Positions 1 to 7,561 are shown, counted from the first letter of the stretch. The stretch: DNA of 24,216 bases from JBMNKL01 sp050261495 (GCA_050261495.1 JBLNDI010000045.1:1-24216), one strand, 5' to 3'. Notes: generated by a model from the letters alone, not told the origin. Numbers and translations: made by a program.

Positions 1-1
1 G

Positions 2-445
2 GATGCTGTTCAATTGCACGGAACCGAGGATGGCGATTACATCAGGACACTGCGGCTGATGCTGAAGCCCGGGACAGAGATATGGAAGGCCTTGCGGATT
101 GGTGGCGGAGGGATGGGCGTCATGGATATTTTCGACCCTGTGAAGCTTGTTTCTTTAGGCGCCGACAGGCTGCTTCTCGATACGTTTGTCCCGGGCTGCC
201 CGGGCGGCACCGGCAGGACGTTTGACTGGGGATTGGCCGTCCAATTGAAACAGCTGACTAACCTGCCCATTATTCTGGCAGGCGGATTACGCCCCGACAA
301 TGTGCGGCAGGCAACGGCGACAGTCCTGCCGTACGCCGTCGATACGAGCAGCGGGGTGGAGAGCGGCGGCGTCAAGGATGAACATAAAGTAAGGGCGTTT
401 ATTGAAGCGGTAAGGAGAGAAGATGGTTTTGAAATGCACAATTGA
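2..445 (+). CDS. trpF: Phosphoribosylanthranilate isomerase, 3' part (5' end outside window)
   Basis: This enzyme converts N-(5-phosphoribosyl)anthranilate to CdRP in tryptophan synthesis, as a cytosolic TIM barrel. The visible 147 residues begin at the QLHG strand, so roughly the first 60 residues are off the left edge. A TTG at 14 is an internal Leu of the QLHG motif, not a start. Recognisable pieces in order are QLHG, the LLLDT strand, GGTGRTFDW (phosphate-binding loop and FDW), LAGGL with a following N-V, and the C-terminal VDTSSGVE signature. The C-terminus looks complete. Only 11 bases separate its stop from an oxidoreductase relic, so any trp operon must lie to the left and does not continue to the right. 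The family call is safe; nothing about activity can be read from a fragment. Confidence 0.93.
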   Translation, partial: DAVQLHGTEDGDYIRTLRLMLKPGTEIWKALRIGGGGMGVMDIFDPVKLVSLGADRLLLDTFVPGCPGGTGRTFDWGLAVQLKQLTNLPIILAGGLRPDNVRQATATVLPYAVDTSSGVESGGVKDEHKVRAFIEAVRREDGFEMHN

Positions 446-456
446 AAACATTAATA

Positions 457-612
457 GTGCGCGTAATACCTTCCGCAGCCGCGACAGGTCAGGCCGCAGG
501 TATGGCTGCCGCAATTTGCGCAAAGGATAATATACCGGTAAAAGAAGCAAATGTAGGTGAAATGCAAAGACGGCTTGCAAGAGAGGGGGGCCGCATCCAT
601 CTTGCCCGATAA
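457..612 (+). pseudogene. C-terminal relic of an FAD-dependent oxidoreductase
   Basis: This frame encodes about 51 residues that resemble the C-terminus of FAD_oxidored-type flavoproteins. It has an R-V-I-P-S-A segment, then the ATGQAAGMAAA helix, an IPVKE stretch and an EMQRRL helix near the end. In such proteins the GQAAG-AAA helix follows the last FAD-contacting loop, and the final helix reads roughly D/E-x-x-L/M-Q-x-x-L. The frame is closed by a stop at 430-432, has no plausible start and no Shine-Dalgarno site, and lacks the Rossmann GxGxxG region, which should lie hundreds of residues upstream. It abuts the trpF stop, which suggests a deletion joined the two. The match is from motif memory; a homology search would settle it. 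Confidence 0.6.
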
Positions 613-638
613 TGTCAACGTCTATTTTTTGCCGGTTG

Positions 639-667
639 TTGCATTTGCTGTCCCGTATTGCTAAAAT
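639..667 (+). promoter_or_regulatory. Candidate sigma-A promoter for the permease gene
   Basis: TTGCAT at 639-644 and TAAAAT at 662-667 are separated by 17 bases. The predicted transcription start is about 38 bases before the permease start at 713. No other promoter-like pair was found between the relic and the gene. Confidence 0.5.
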
Positions 668-712
668 AGAGCCTGTACATCATTTAAAACTTTAATGAAA
701 GAGTGAAATTCC

Positions 713-2005
713 ATGATGGACACGGCTCTTGCAATTTTTCTTGTCACATATGCGCTGCTGCTTGCTTTTCCAAAATTCAGGGCTTACATTGCACTTTGTT
801 CGGCAGCGGTATTCGTATCCCTTGGGATACTGCCTGCAAGCAGGGTGCTCAGCTCCGTTGACTGGAATGTTATTTTAATGATTGCTGGCACCATGGGAGT
901 TGTGTACTTTTTTATCGAATCAAAAATGCCGTCGCTGCTTGCCGATATTATTATTGAAAAAATGCCTGACATAAAATGGGCCATAATTTCATTGGCGCTG
1001 TTTGCCGGCATTATATCCGCATTTGTCGATAATGTAGCAACGGTTTTAATGGTAGCTCCCGTGGCGTTAAATATATCGAAAAAGTTGAAAATATCCCCTG
1101 TAAACAGCATTATCGCCATCTCAATTTCGTCAAACCTCCAGGGAGCCGCAACGCTGGTGGGCGATACCACTTCCATCCTTCTTGGAGGATATGCAAACCT
1201 TGATTTTCTTGATTTCTTCGTCTACAGGGGCAAGCCGGGAATGTTCTGGGTTGTCCAGGCAGGTGCTATAGTTTCCACTTTCGCTTTGCTGTACTTGTTC
1301 AGGAAAGAAAAACAGGAAATACGGCTGGATGAAAGAACAGAAGTTAAAGATTATTTTCCGTCGGTCCTGCTTTCAGGAACGGTGGTTTTGCTGATCATGG
1401 CGTCTTTTATACCCGAGAAGCCTGCTATCACCAACGGAATAATATGCATGGGATTATTCGTTATCGGCCTGATACGCGCAATAATACGCGAATATTTCGA
1501 CTCGTATGATTTTAAAGAAAGCATCATGGTCGTAACCAAGGCGCTGAAGGAAATCGACTACTTCACGCTTCTGCTGCTCGGAGGGCTTTTTGTTGTAATC
1601 GGCGGAATAACTGAAGCCGGGGTAGTGGATGAAATAAGCAAGCTATTTGTTAGAATATGTCAGAATAATGTCTTTTTGATGTACAGCATTCTTGTCTGGG
1701 CATCGGTACTCTTCTCGGCATTTATTGACAATATTCCATATGTCGCGACAATGTTGCCCGTAACTGCAGGCATTGCAAATATCATAGGAGTCGACCCCAC
1801 TATTTTATACTTCGGACTTCTTTCAGGCGCAACCCTGGGAGGGAACCTCACTCCTATAGGCGCTTCGGCCAATATTGCCGGTCTTGGGATATTGCGCAAG
1901 GAAGGGTATGAGGTAAAAGCCGGGCAATTTATGAAAATCAGCGTACCGTTTACGCTGGCGGCCGTCACTGCCGGCTATATCCTGATCTGGCTTATCTGGC
2001 GCTAA
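713..2005 (+). CDS. Ion-transporter (SLC13/ArsB/NhaD-like) superfamily permease
   Basis: This is a 430-residue, strongly hydrophobic protein with about 11-12 membrane segments, expected in the cytoplasmic membrane. The two halves carry the internally repeated superfamily motifs. The first has DNVATVLMVAPV near residues 106-117 and then SSNLQGAATLVGDTTS. The second has DNIPYVATMLPV and then GATLGGNLTPIGASANIAG near the C-terminus. The helix-breaking G-N-x-T/G-D-x-T hairpins are typical of the ArsB, NhaD and citrate/dicarboxylate carriers. The substrate (arsenite, Na+/H+ exchange or a di/tricarboxylate) cannot be decided from sequence, and no arsR or arsC neighbour supports arsenite. ATG codons at 713 and 716 are both possible; a weak AAGAG lies upstream. 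The gene appears to be transcribed alone from the promoter at 639-667, and the next operon has its own promoter. Confidence 0.85.
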   Translation: MMDTALAIFLVTYALLLAFPKFRAYIALCSAAVFVSLGILPASRVLSSVDWNVILMIAGTMGVVYFFIESKMPSLLADIIIEKMPDIKWAIISLALFAGIISAFVDNVATVLMVAPVALNISKKLKISPVNSIIAISISSNLQGAATLVGDTTSILLGGYANLDFLDFFVYRGKPGMFWVVQAGAIVSTFALLYLFRKEKQEIRLDERTEVKDYFPSVLLSGTVVLLIMASFIPEKPAITNGIICMGLFVIGLIRAIIREYFDSYDFKESIMVVTKALKEIDYFTLLLLGGLFVVIGGITEAGVVDEISKLFVRICQNNVFLMYSILVWASVLFSAFIDNIPYVATMLPVTAGIANIIGVDPTILYFGLLSGATLGGNLTPIGASANIAGLGILRKEGYEVKAGQFMKISVPFTLAAVTAGYILIWLIWR

Positions 2006-2033
2006 TATTTTCAAATTGTTCATATTTATTATA

Positions 2034-2062
2034 TTGTTGCGGCAATATGTTAATGTTATGAT
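2034..2062 (+). promoter_or_regulatory. Candidate promoter for the two-component operon
   Basis: TTGTTG at 2034-2039 and TATGAT at 2057-2062 are 17 bases apart. The predicted start leaves a leader of about 75 bases before the response regulator. A 10-mer TTTTCAAATT at 2008-2017, just upstream, recurs at 4355-4364 in front of the HtrA gene. In AT-rich DNA this may be chance. Confidence 0.5.
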
Positions 2063-2143
2063 TAATACATGGAAGCCGGACTTGTAAATACACCGCTTTA
2101 GTCATGTTTAGGGAAAATACCGGCTAAGGTGGAGGAGATTTGT

Positions 2144-2827
2144 GTGAACAAAGCAAAGGTGCTGGTTGTCGACGACGATGTCAACATATGCGAACTGCTC
2201 AGGCTTTACCTTGAAAAGGAAGGTTACGAGGTAGAAACAGTGTATAGCGGCAAAAGCGGGATTGAAGCGTTCAGCCGGTTTGCGCCTAACATAGTCATAC
2301 TCGATATCATGCTGCCCGGTATAGACGGATGGCAGGTATGCAGGGAAATCCGCAAGATGAGCGGTATACCGGTTATCATGCTTACGGCTAAAGGCGAGAC
2401 TTTCGACAAGGTGCTTGGCCTTGAACTTGGCGCGGATGACTACATTGTCAAGCCCTTTGAGCCAAAGGAGCTTGTCGCCAGGGTCAAGGCGGTTCTCAGG
2501 AGATATGAGCGCAAGGACTTTGATGTGCAGGAAGTAGTATACCCGAATCTGGTCATTAATAAGACAAACTATGTAGTGAAGCTGAACGGCAAGGAACTGG
2601 AGCTGCCTCCGAAGGAACTCGAGCTGCTTTTTTTCCTGGCGTCCAACCCTAACAAAGTTTTTACCAGGGAGCAGCTCCTTGAGCATGTGTGGGGTTATGA
2701 TTTTTTCGGCGACAGCAGGACTGTCGACGTGCATGTCAAGAGGCTCAGGGAAAAGATTGATTTGCCGGATCAGCCATGGCAGTTGAAAACGGTATGGGGC
2801 GTTGGTTATAAATTCGAGGTAAAATAA
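2144..2827 (+). CDS. OmpR/PhoB-family response regulator
   Basis: This is a cytoplasmic transcription regulator of 227 residues, the normal size for the family. The N-terminal receiver domain (about residues 4-118) has the acidic DDD cluster at 10-12, the phosphoacceptor Asp54 in VILDIMLPG, Thr81 and Lys103 in the IVKPF loop. The C-terminal winged-helix DNA-binding domain follows, ending in the family-typical DVHVKRLREKI and TVWGVGYKFE segments. An upstream GTG at 2129 is open in frame, but it lies at the edge of a strong GGAGGAG (2131-2137). That site is placed 6 bases before the GTG at 2144, so 2144 is taken as the start. The stop overlaps the kinase start by one base (TAATG), which implies translational coupling. 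The most likely local target is the htrA-type gene downstream, by position and by the repeat at 4338-4359. Confidence 0.95.
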   Translation: MNKAKVLVVDDDVNICELLRLYLEKEGYEVETVYSGKSGIEAFSRFAPNIVILDIMLPGIDGWQVCREIRKMSGIPVIMLTAKGETFDKVLGLELGADDYIVKPFEPKELVARVKAVLRRYERKDFDVQEVVYPNLVINKTNYVVKLNGKELELPPKELELLFFLASNPNKVFTREQLLEHVWGYDFFGDSRTVDVHVKRLREKIDLPDQPWQLKTVWGVGYKFEVK

Positions 2828-4329
2828 TGTTCAGGACAATATTCAGCAAGCTGATAGTCATATTTTTATTAATACTGGCTGTCGCATTTACCGTTACCGG
2901 GTTTATGCTCAATATGCTCATGGAAAGTTACGTGACTGATGAAAAGGCCGGTACGCTTGAAACCGTCAGCAGCTGGGTTAATTTTGATTTTGGCAGCTAT
3001 TTGATGCTGTACAATAATAACATAGAATGGGCGGAAAAATACCTGCAGGATTCCCTTGTCCAGTATGGAAACTATACCAACTCTTATATATGGATCGTGA
3101 ATGAAAAAGGGTACCTATTCATGACAAACTGGGGCGTGCCCAAGTCAATCTCGGACAAGTATACCGATGAGACGGGAAATATAAAGATACCTTTCAGCAA
3201 GAACTTTGAAAAACTGGCCCGGGAAGAAACGACCGTCAGGGAAATAGGCGATTTCAACGGTTTCTTCAGGGATAGCAATTACAAGCGCTTCGGGGACGTT
3301 TGGCTTACAGTCGGGCGTTCATTCAAATATACCGGGGAAAATGACCGAAGCGCCATGATTATTATTTACATGCATACGCCGGTGGATGAAGTGAAGGCGT
3401 CAAGGGTGAAGATTCTCCAATACTTCCTTGTTTCCGGCGGTGTAGCCATAAGCATAGCGGTGCTGCTGATATATATATTCTCGCTAAGGATTTCACGCCC
3501 GCTGAAGCAGATCAAAAATGCGGCTGTGCGTATTTCCAACGGGGAGTTTGGAAAACGCCTGGATGTAAAAACAAGGGACGAAATAGGAGAACTGGCGAGG
3601 GTGTTTAACCAGATGGCTGCCGCGCTTCAAAACATTGAGGAAATGCGAAGGGGATTTATCGCCAATGTGTCGCATGAGCTCAGAACCCCCATGACATCCA
3701 TCAGGGGCTTTATCGAAGGCATACTGGACGGCACGATACCGCCGGAGAGGCAAAACCAGTACCTAGCCATCGTAAGGGATGAGACGAACCGGCTCAACCG
3801 CCTGGTCAACGATCTTCTTGACCTGGCAAAAATGGAGGCCGGGGAAATGAAGTTGAATATTACGACCATCAATATTAATGAATTGATCCGGAAATGCGTG
3901 ATCAAACTTGAGACTTTGTTCCTGGAAAAGGATTTGAACGTAGACGCGGACTTTGAAGAGGAAGATATGCAAGCAAAAGGCGATTCCGACGCCATAGAGA
4001 GGGTATTGGTCAACCTGTTGCACAATGCCGCCAAGTTTACGCCCAATGGAGGGAGAATAAGGATTGTTACCCGCAGAAACAAGGATAAAGTGGAAATCAC
4101 GGTCGCCGATAACGGAATAGGGATTGATGAAAACGAGTTGGACATGATCTGGGAGAGGTTCTACAAGACCGATAAATCCAGGGGAAGGGATAAAACAGGC
4201 ACAGGGCTGGGACTGGCAATAGTAAGAAACATAATAAATGAACACGGCCAGAGCATCAGCGTACAAAGCAAGCCCGGGGAGGGCACGGCGTTTACGTTTA
4301 CGCTGGCATGGGCAGGCAGCGCCGATTGA
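2827..4329 (+). CDS. Membrane sensor histidine kinase, partner of the response regulator
   Basis: This is a 500-residue kinase in the cytoplasmic membrane. TM1 is about residues 8-30, followed by an extracytoplasmic sensor of about 165 residues and TM2 at about 197-219. A HAMP linker (about 220-272) contains RPLKQIKNAA and DEIGELARVFNQM. The HisKA helix has the phosphoacceptor His283 in NVSHELRTP. The HATPase_c domain has the N box (NLLHNAAKFTP), G1 (ADNGIGI) and G2 (GTGLGLAIV). All catalytic boxes are intact. The architecture is that of PhoR/ResE/CssS-type kinases; I do not recognise the sensor domain, so the ligand is unknown. Its position directly before an HtrA protease resembles CssRS-type envelope-stress systems of Bacillus. 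That functional link is inference. Confidence 0.94.
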   Translation: MFRTIFSKLIVIFLLILAVAFTVTGFMLNMLMESYVTDEKAGTLETVSSWVNFDFGSYLMLYNNNIEWAEKYLQDSLVQYGNYTNSYIWIVNEKGYLFMTNWGVPKSISDKYTDETGNIKIPFSKNFEKLAREETTVREIGDFNGFFRDSNYKRFGDVWLTVGRSFKYTGENDRSAMIIIYMHTPVDEVKASRVKILQYFLVSGGVAISIAVLLIYIFSLRISRPLKQIKNAAVRISNGEFGKRLDVKTRDEIGELARVFNQMAAALQNIEEMRRGFIANVSHELRTPMTSIRGFIEGILDGTIPPERQNQYLAIVRDETNRLNRLVNDLLDLAKMEAGEMKLNITTININELIRKCVIKLETLFLEKDLNVDADFEEEDMQAKGDSDAIERVLVNLLHNAAKFTPNGGRIRIVTRRNKDKVEITVADNGIGIDENELDMIWERFYKTDKSRGRDKTGTGLGLAIVRNIINEHGQSISVQSKPGEGTAFTFTLAWAGSAD

Positions 4330-4337
4330 TATAATTT

Positions 4338-4377
4338 ACAGTTTATTCATAGTTTTTTCAAATTAGCAATATAAAAT
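4338..4377 (+). promoter_or_regulatory. Candidate response-regulator box and promoter of the HtrA gene
   Basis: Two 11-base direct repeats, ACAGTTTATTC (4338-4348) and ATAGTTTTTTC (4349-4359), match at 9 of 11 positions. They end 12 bases before a -10-like TAAAAT (4372-4377). There is no good -35 hexamer. Adjacent 11-bp direct repeats replacing the -35 region are how OmpR/PhoB-family dimers typically activate promoters. The predicted transcript has a leader of about 130 bases. Within it GCTGCA (4394-4399) and TGCAGC could form a small stem. Assignment to the neighbouring regulator is inference. Confidence 0.4.
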
Positions 4378-4512
4378 AAGGGTAAGAAGATAGTGCTGCA
4401 CGGTTTATGCACAAATGCAGCCAAAGAGAACGTCGGCTAAGTGAAAGCGAATAGACGGGATAAGGTATATTCGTAACGGACGTTTCATGGGATTTTAAAG
4501 GAGGCTATAAAT

Positions 4513-6069
4513 ATGGAATTAAGCAATAACAATACAGGCGGCATTAACAGCCAAAGTACCGATAAGGAACAACAGCCGGCACAGGCGGGCGCGACAGGCG
4601 TCGAGGTTCAGCAGACAGTTCCAACGGTTACGCCTGACGCTTTAGCCCAGCAAGCTGCTGTTCAGCAGAAAGTTCCGGCGGGCACGCCTGACACTGCGGC
4701 TCAACAAGCTGCTCCGGGACAGGCAGATTTTACAAAGGTCGGTACACAGCCACAGGACATATCCTTCCGGCCGGAAAGCCAAGATCGGAATGTGCGGATT
4801 CCGGGCGAACCGGTGCGGGATGCCGGGCAAAGCGGACAGCAGCCCAAAAGCCAGGCATACTATACTGAGAATGTAAAAAAAGCGAAGCAGAAGAAAATCG
4901 GAACTGGCCAAATTATCCTGGTTGCGCTTTTAAGCTCGATACTGGGCGCAGGTCTTATGTTTGCCGCCACCATATTCGTTGCCCCGGTGATCAGGCCGGT
5001 GGTGAATGAATTGCTGGGAATCGCGGAAGAGGCGGCTGAAGTTTCCGGGGATAACGGCATATACAAGAAAATAGAGATAGCGCAGACTTCGTCGCCCGTT
5101 GAGGCAATTGCCGAGAAAGTCAGTCCTTCCATTGTGGGGATAAAAATAACGGTACAGCGGCAGGGAGCAAACTTCTTCTTTAACCTGGGAGAGGAAGGCG
5201 TAGGCTATGCGTCCGGGATTATTATCAGGGAAGACGGTTATATACTGACCAACAACCATGTTATTGAAGGCGCACTGGAGCTGAATACAAACAGGCTCTT
5301 AAAAGGCGCCAAGATTGAAGTTGTTTTGCCGAGCGACAAGGAAAAGCTTTACACGGCGGAGATCGTCGGCAGGGATGATAACACCGATATAGCGGTACTT
5401 AAAATAGATGCAAAGAACCTGCCCGTTGCCGAACTGGGAAATTCGGACGGAGTAAAGCCCGGAGAATTGGCAGTAGCAATCGGCAATCCCGGGGGCATTG
5501 AATACATGGGCTCCGTAACGGCCGGTGTTATCAGCGGCGTAAACCGGACGCTGTTGTTGGACGGCCGGGAGTTCAAGCTTATACAGACCGATGCGGCGAT
5601 CAACCCGGGTAACAGCGGCGGCGCCCTGGTTAATTCCAGGGGACAGGTCATAGGCATAAATACCGTCAAGGTCGCCTCGATGGATGTGGAAGGAATCGGA
5701 TTTGCCATCCCGATTAATGAAGCAAATAAGATTGCCGAGAGCCTTATTGATCATGGATATGTAAAAGGAGTGCCATACCTTGGAGTGGTAATTGACCGGT
5801 CATTTACGGAAGCTGATGCAGAACGGCACGGAGTTCCGTTCGGGTTGCTTGTGTATGATGTGCAGCCCCTTACCGCGGCTTACAAGGCAGGTATTCATAC
5901 GGGAGATATCATATTGAAATTCAACGGCGTGAAAGTAACTACTTTTGATGAACTTGAGAAGGAAAAGAACAAGCATAAGCCGGGAGACGAGGTAATGGTC
6001 GAGGTTTACCGCGACGGCAAGACGCTGGAACTGAAAGTGGTTCTCGATGAAGAAAAGCCGATTAAATAA
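4513..6069 (+). CDS. HtrA/DegP-type membrane-anchored serine protease with PDZ domain
   Basis: This protein is expected to degrade or refold damaged proteins at the outer face of the membrane. The cytoplasmic N-terminus (about 1-130) is low complexity, rich in Gln, Ala and Pro. It contains an imperfect tandem duplication in which QQ-x-VP...TPD...AQQAA appears at about 34-48 and again at 51-66. One membrane anchor spans about 133-160. The trypsin-like domain has His249 (TNNHV), Asp292 (NTDIAVLK) and Ser368 in NPGNSGGAL, so the triad is complete. A single C-terminal PDZ domain (about 420-512) includes YLGVVI and AGIHTGDIIL. At 518 residues it is somewhat long for Firmicute HtrA because of the N-terminal tail. 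The start at 4513 has a strong AAAGGAGG ending about 9 bases upstream. It follows a two-component operon that probably controls it. Confidence 0.95.
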   Translation: MELSNNNTGGINSQSTDKEQQPAQAGATGVEVQQTVPTVTPDALAQQAAVQQKVPAGTPDTAAQQAAPGQADFTKVGTQPQDISFRPESQDRNVRIPGEPVRDAGQSGQQPKSQAYYTENVKKAKQKKIGTGQIILVALLSSILGAGLMFAATIFVAPVIRPVVNELLGIAEEAAEVSGDNGIYKKIEIAQTSSPVEAIAEKVSPSIVGIKITVQRQGANFFFNLGEEGVGYASGIIIREDGYILTNNHVIEGALELNTNRLLKGAKIEVVLPSDKEKLYTAEIVGRDDNTDIAVLKIDAKNLPVAELGNSDGVKPGELAVAIGNPGGIEYMGSVTAGVISGVNRTLLLDGREFKLIQTDAAINPGNSGGALVNSRGQVIGINTVKVASMDVEGIGFAIPINEANKIAESLIDHGYVKGVPYLGVVIDRSFTEADAERHGVPFGLLVYDVQPLTAAYKAGIHTGDIILKFNGVKVTTFDELEKEKNKHKPGDEVMVEVYRDGKTLELKVVLDEEKPIK

Positions 6070-6124
6070 CACCGCCTCATGAACAGTCAGCAGAAGTATT
6101 CATAAACATCGATACAGGGTGACA

Positions 6125-6173
6125 TTACAAGGTTATTGCAAAATTCGCAAGAAATTCTGCAATAACCTTGTAA
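6125..6173 (+). terminator. Large perfect inverted repeat after the HtrA gene, possible terminator
   Basis: The 16-base arm TTACAAGGTTATTGCA (6125-6140) is exactly complemented at 6158-6173, with a 17-base loop. It begins 55 bases after the HtrA stop. It is AT-rich and has no T-tract, so it is not a classical intrinsic terminator. It could instead be an mRNA 3'-end stabiliser or the remnant of a small inverted-repeat element. Confidence 0.45.
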
Positions 6174-6231
6174 ATTACCTGAGCTTATTTTTCATAACGG
6201 TAAAACTTTTCAAAGTAAGGTCGAAAAATTG

Positions 6232-6247
6232 TGATAATATAATATCA
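6232..6247 (+). promoter_or_regulatory. AT-rich palindrome in the rubredoxin upstream region, possible operator or -10 region
   Basis: TGATAATATAATATCA pairs with itself at 14 of 16 positions and contains TATAAT. No good -35 was found at the right spacing, so this may be an activated or repressed promoter. The left half resembles half of a PerR box, but the right half does not. The next 240 bases up to rubredoxin hold only a 9-codon reading frame with a strong ribosome site. Confidence 0.25.
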
Positions 6248-6324
6248 AATGAGGGATTTAGACTATATCCCATTTTTATAAGACACGATTTCAAGCGTTT
6301 TAAATTCCAAAAGGAGGAAAGGCA

Positions 6325-6351
6325 ATGGCAGTCAGGATGTATCATGGTTAA
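6325..6351 (+). other. Nine-codon mini reading frame with strong ribosome site (leader peptide or gene remnant)
   Basis: AAAAGGAGG ends 9 bases before an ATG that encodes M-A-V-R-M-Y-H-G and then a stop. The ribosome site is as strong as those of the real genes here, yet the frame is tiny. It lies in the long untranslated region before rubredoxin. It may be a leader peptide, or the start of a gene lost by deletion or frameshift. After its stop another frame stays open to 6485, but that frame has no start and no recognisable product. Confidence 0.3.
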
Positions 6352-6486
6352 CACGAGCCCAAACAAGTTTGTCAGCAGGTGAGGACAGTATTTTTAAGGT
6401 TAAGCTGATAGAATGGTTGTATAAAGGGTATAAATACTTTAATGTTTTGGGACAAGCCACGGTAGAGAGAAAAGGAGGATAATAAT

Positions 6487-6645
6487 ATGCAAAAATATGA
6501 GTGCTTGGTATGCGGATATGTGTATGACCCTGAAGCTGGAGATCCGGATGCGGGAATTGCTCCGGGTACGGCTTTTGAAGACCTTCCGGAAGATTGGGTA
6601 TGCCCGCTTTGCGGTGTTGACAAGGACCAATTTCAACCCGTATAA
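6487..6645 (+). CDS. Rubredoxin
   Basis: This is a 52-residue one-iron electron carrier of the cytoplasm, the standard length. Both metal-binding knuckles are intact, with Cys6 and Cys9 in CLVCGYVYD and Cys39 and Cys42 in CPLCGVDK. The conserved core residues Tyr11, Tyr13, PEDWVCP and the terminal DQFQPV are also present. The ATG at 6487 follows AAAAGGAGG with 7 to 8 bases of spacing, which is near ideal. In anaerobes rubredoxin usually passes electrons to oxygen- or superoxide-reducing enzymes. No such partner is adjacent here, so the local role is open. A stem-loop follows the stop, suggesting a monocistronic transcript. Confidence 0.97.
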   Translation: MQKYECLVCGYVYDPEAGDPDAGIAPGTAFEDLPEDWVCPLCGVDKDQFQPV

Positions 6646-6664
6646 GGCAAGGACGCACTATCAG

Positions 6665-6694
6665 CAAAACCGGGAGTGATTTTGGCCGGGTTTG
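6665..6694 (+). terminator. Weak stem-loop after rubredoxin
   Basis: CAAAACCGG (6665-6673) pairs with CCGGGTTTG (6686-6694) with one mismatch and a 12-base loop, followed only by a short TATTT. It is plausible as the 3' end of the rubredoxin transcript but weaker than the terminator at 21431-21464. Confidence 0.35.
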
Positions 6695-6779
6695 TATTTC
6701 GAGAGAGAAGCTATCATTATTTACTGCAGAAATTCCAGCCCCGGACCACTTTCATTATAGGTGGGTGGTTTAGCAACTG

Positions 6780-7499
6780 TCAAGATTTATCGCAAGAGGT
6801 GAAATAATTCGCCGACTGGCTGATTGCCATTTCGTTGATGGTGTTTCGCAAGTATAAAACAATGTTTTCCTTGACCATGCCAAAATCGTTGCTGTGGGCA
6901 TATACAACAGGTTTGCCGATGGTTATGGCCTTTATTTTGGGGTTTACATATACGGGATAGAAACGGAGGGGTCTTCCCGTTTCAAGATAAAGCTTTCTGG
7001 CTAAATGGACGAATCCTTTATAAAAATCATTGATATATTTTGAAAACTTTACTTCCTTATTTTCGGGAAAAATAACTATATTGTATCCTTGCATTAAGGC
7101 TTCGACGCTCATGTTAAAAGTGCTTAAAATCCTGCTTTTACCCCTGTAAACAGGTATCGCTCCCACTGCTTTCATCACCCTTATGCAAAGCGGCGCTATT
7201 ATTGCCGCCAGCCATTTGCTAAATGGCTCTTTTATTTTCAGTTCACTTTTTATAAATTCTTTTTCGAGGTATTCCCTGCAGTATTTGCCCGATGTAATGT
7301 TATAAATAACCCACGGCACAAATTTATACGGGAAAAACAGTTCCATGACTATGGGGCCATACGCCCCGGAATGGTTGCATATAAATACGGACGGCATGTC
7401 AGTCCCGACGTTTTCGGCGCCTTTTACCGTATGCGCGGGACAAAATAATTTTGCTATTTTTTTTAGGAGATTGAAAAACTTATGCTTTTCTCTACACAT
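6780..7499 (-). CDS. Divergent PlsC-like lysophospholipid acyltransferase
   Basis: This is a 239-residue protein of the LPLAT/PlsC type, which transfers acyl groups to lysophosphatidate-like acceptors at the membrane. Motif I reads NHSGAYGP with His43, but the Asp expected five residues later (HX4D) is Gly48. Motif II is GAIPVYRG (about 113-120), motif III is FPEN at 144-147, and motif IV resembles FYPVYVNP at 180-187. Similar H-x-x-x-Y-G-P acyltransferases occur in Clostridia as I recall, so the change may define a subfamily rather than decay. The gene is alone on the minus strand, with a good promoter (7534-7561) and a weak ribosome site before the ATG at 7499. Phospholipid synthesis is the default reading; another acyl acceptor is possible. 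Confidence 0.75.
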   Translation of the reverse strand: MCREKHKFFNLLKKIAKLFCPAHTVKGAENVGTDMPSVFICNHSGAYGPIVMELFFPYKFVPWVIYNITSGKYCREYLEKEFIKSELKIKEPFSKWLAAIIAPLCIRVMKAVGAIPVYRGKSRILSTFNMSVEALMQGYNIVIFPENKEVKFSKYINDFYKGFVHLARKLYLETGRPLRFYPVYVNPKIKAITIGKPVVYAHSNDFGMVKENIVLYLRNTINEMAISQSANYFTSCDKS

Positions 7500-7533
7500 T
7501 TTTTTGATTTCAGCAAAACAATCTCTACAGCTA

Positions 7534-7561
7534 ATTATAGCACACTTGATGCAATTAGCAA
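7534..7561 (-). promoter_or_regulatory. Promoter for the PlsC-like gene (minus strand)
   Basis: Read on the minus strand, TTGCTA (7561-7556) and TATAAT (7539-7534) are 16 bases apart. The predicted start lies about 28 bases before the ATG at 7499. Confidence 0.55.

Noticed and set aside
6232..6247. PerR box before rubredoxin
   Set aside because: Only the left half fits the PerR consensus and the right half does not, so it is kept only as an unassigned palindrome.
6119..6382. Plus-strand 87-codon frame after the HtrA gene
   Set aside because: It runs through the perfect inverted repeat and the AT-rich palindrome, has no ribosome site and encodes no recognisable protein.
6332..6667. Minus-strand frame over rubredoxin
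   Set aside because: It is a shadow of the rubredoxin gene, which has all four cysteines and a strong ribosome site on the plus strand.
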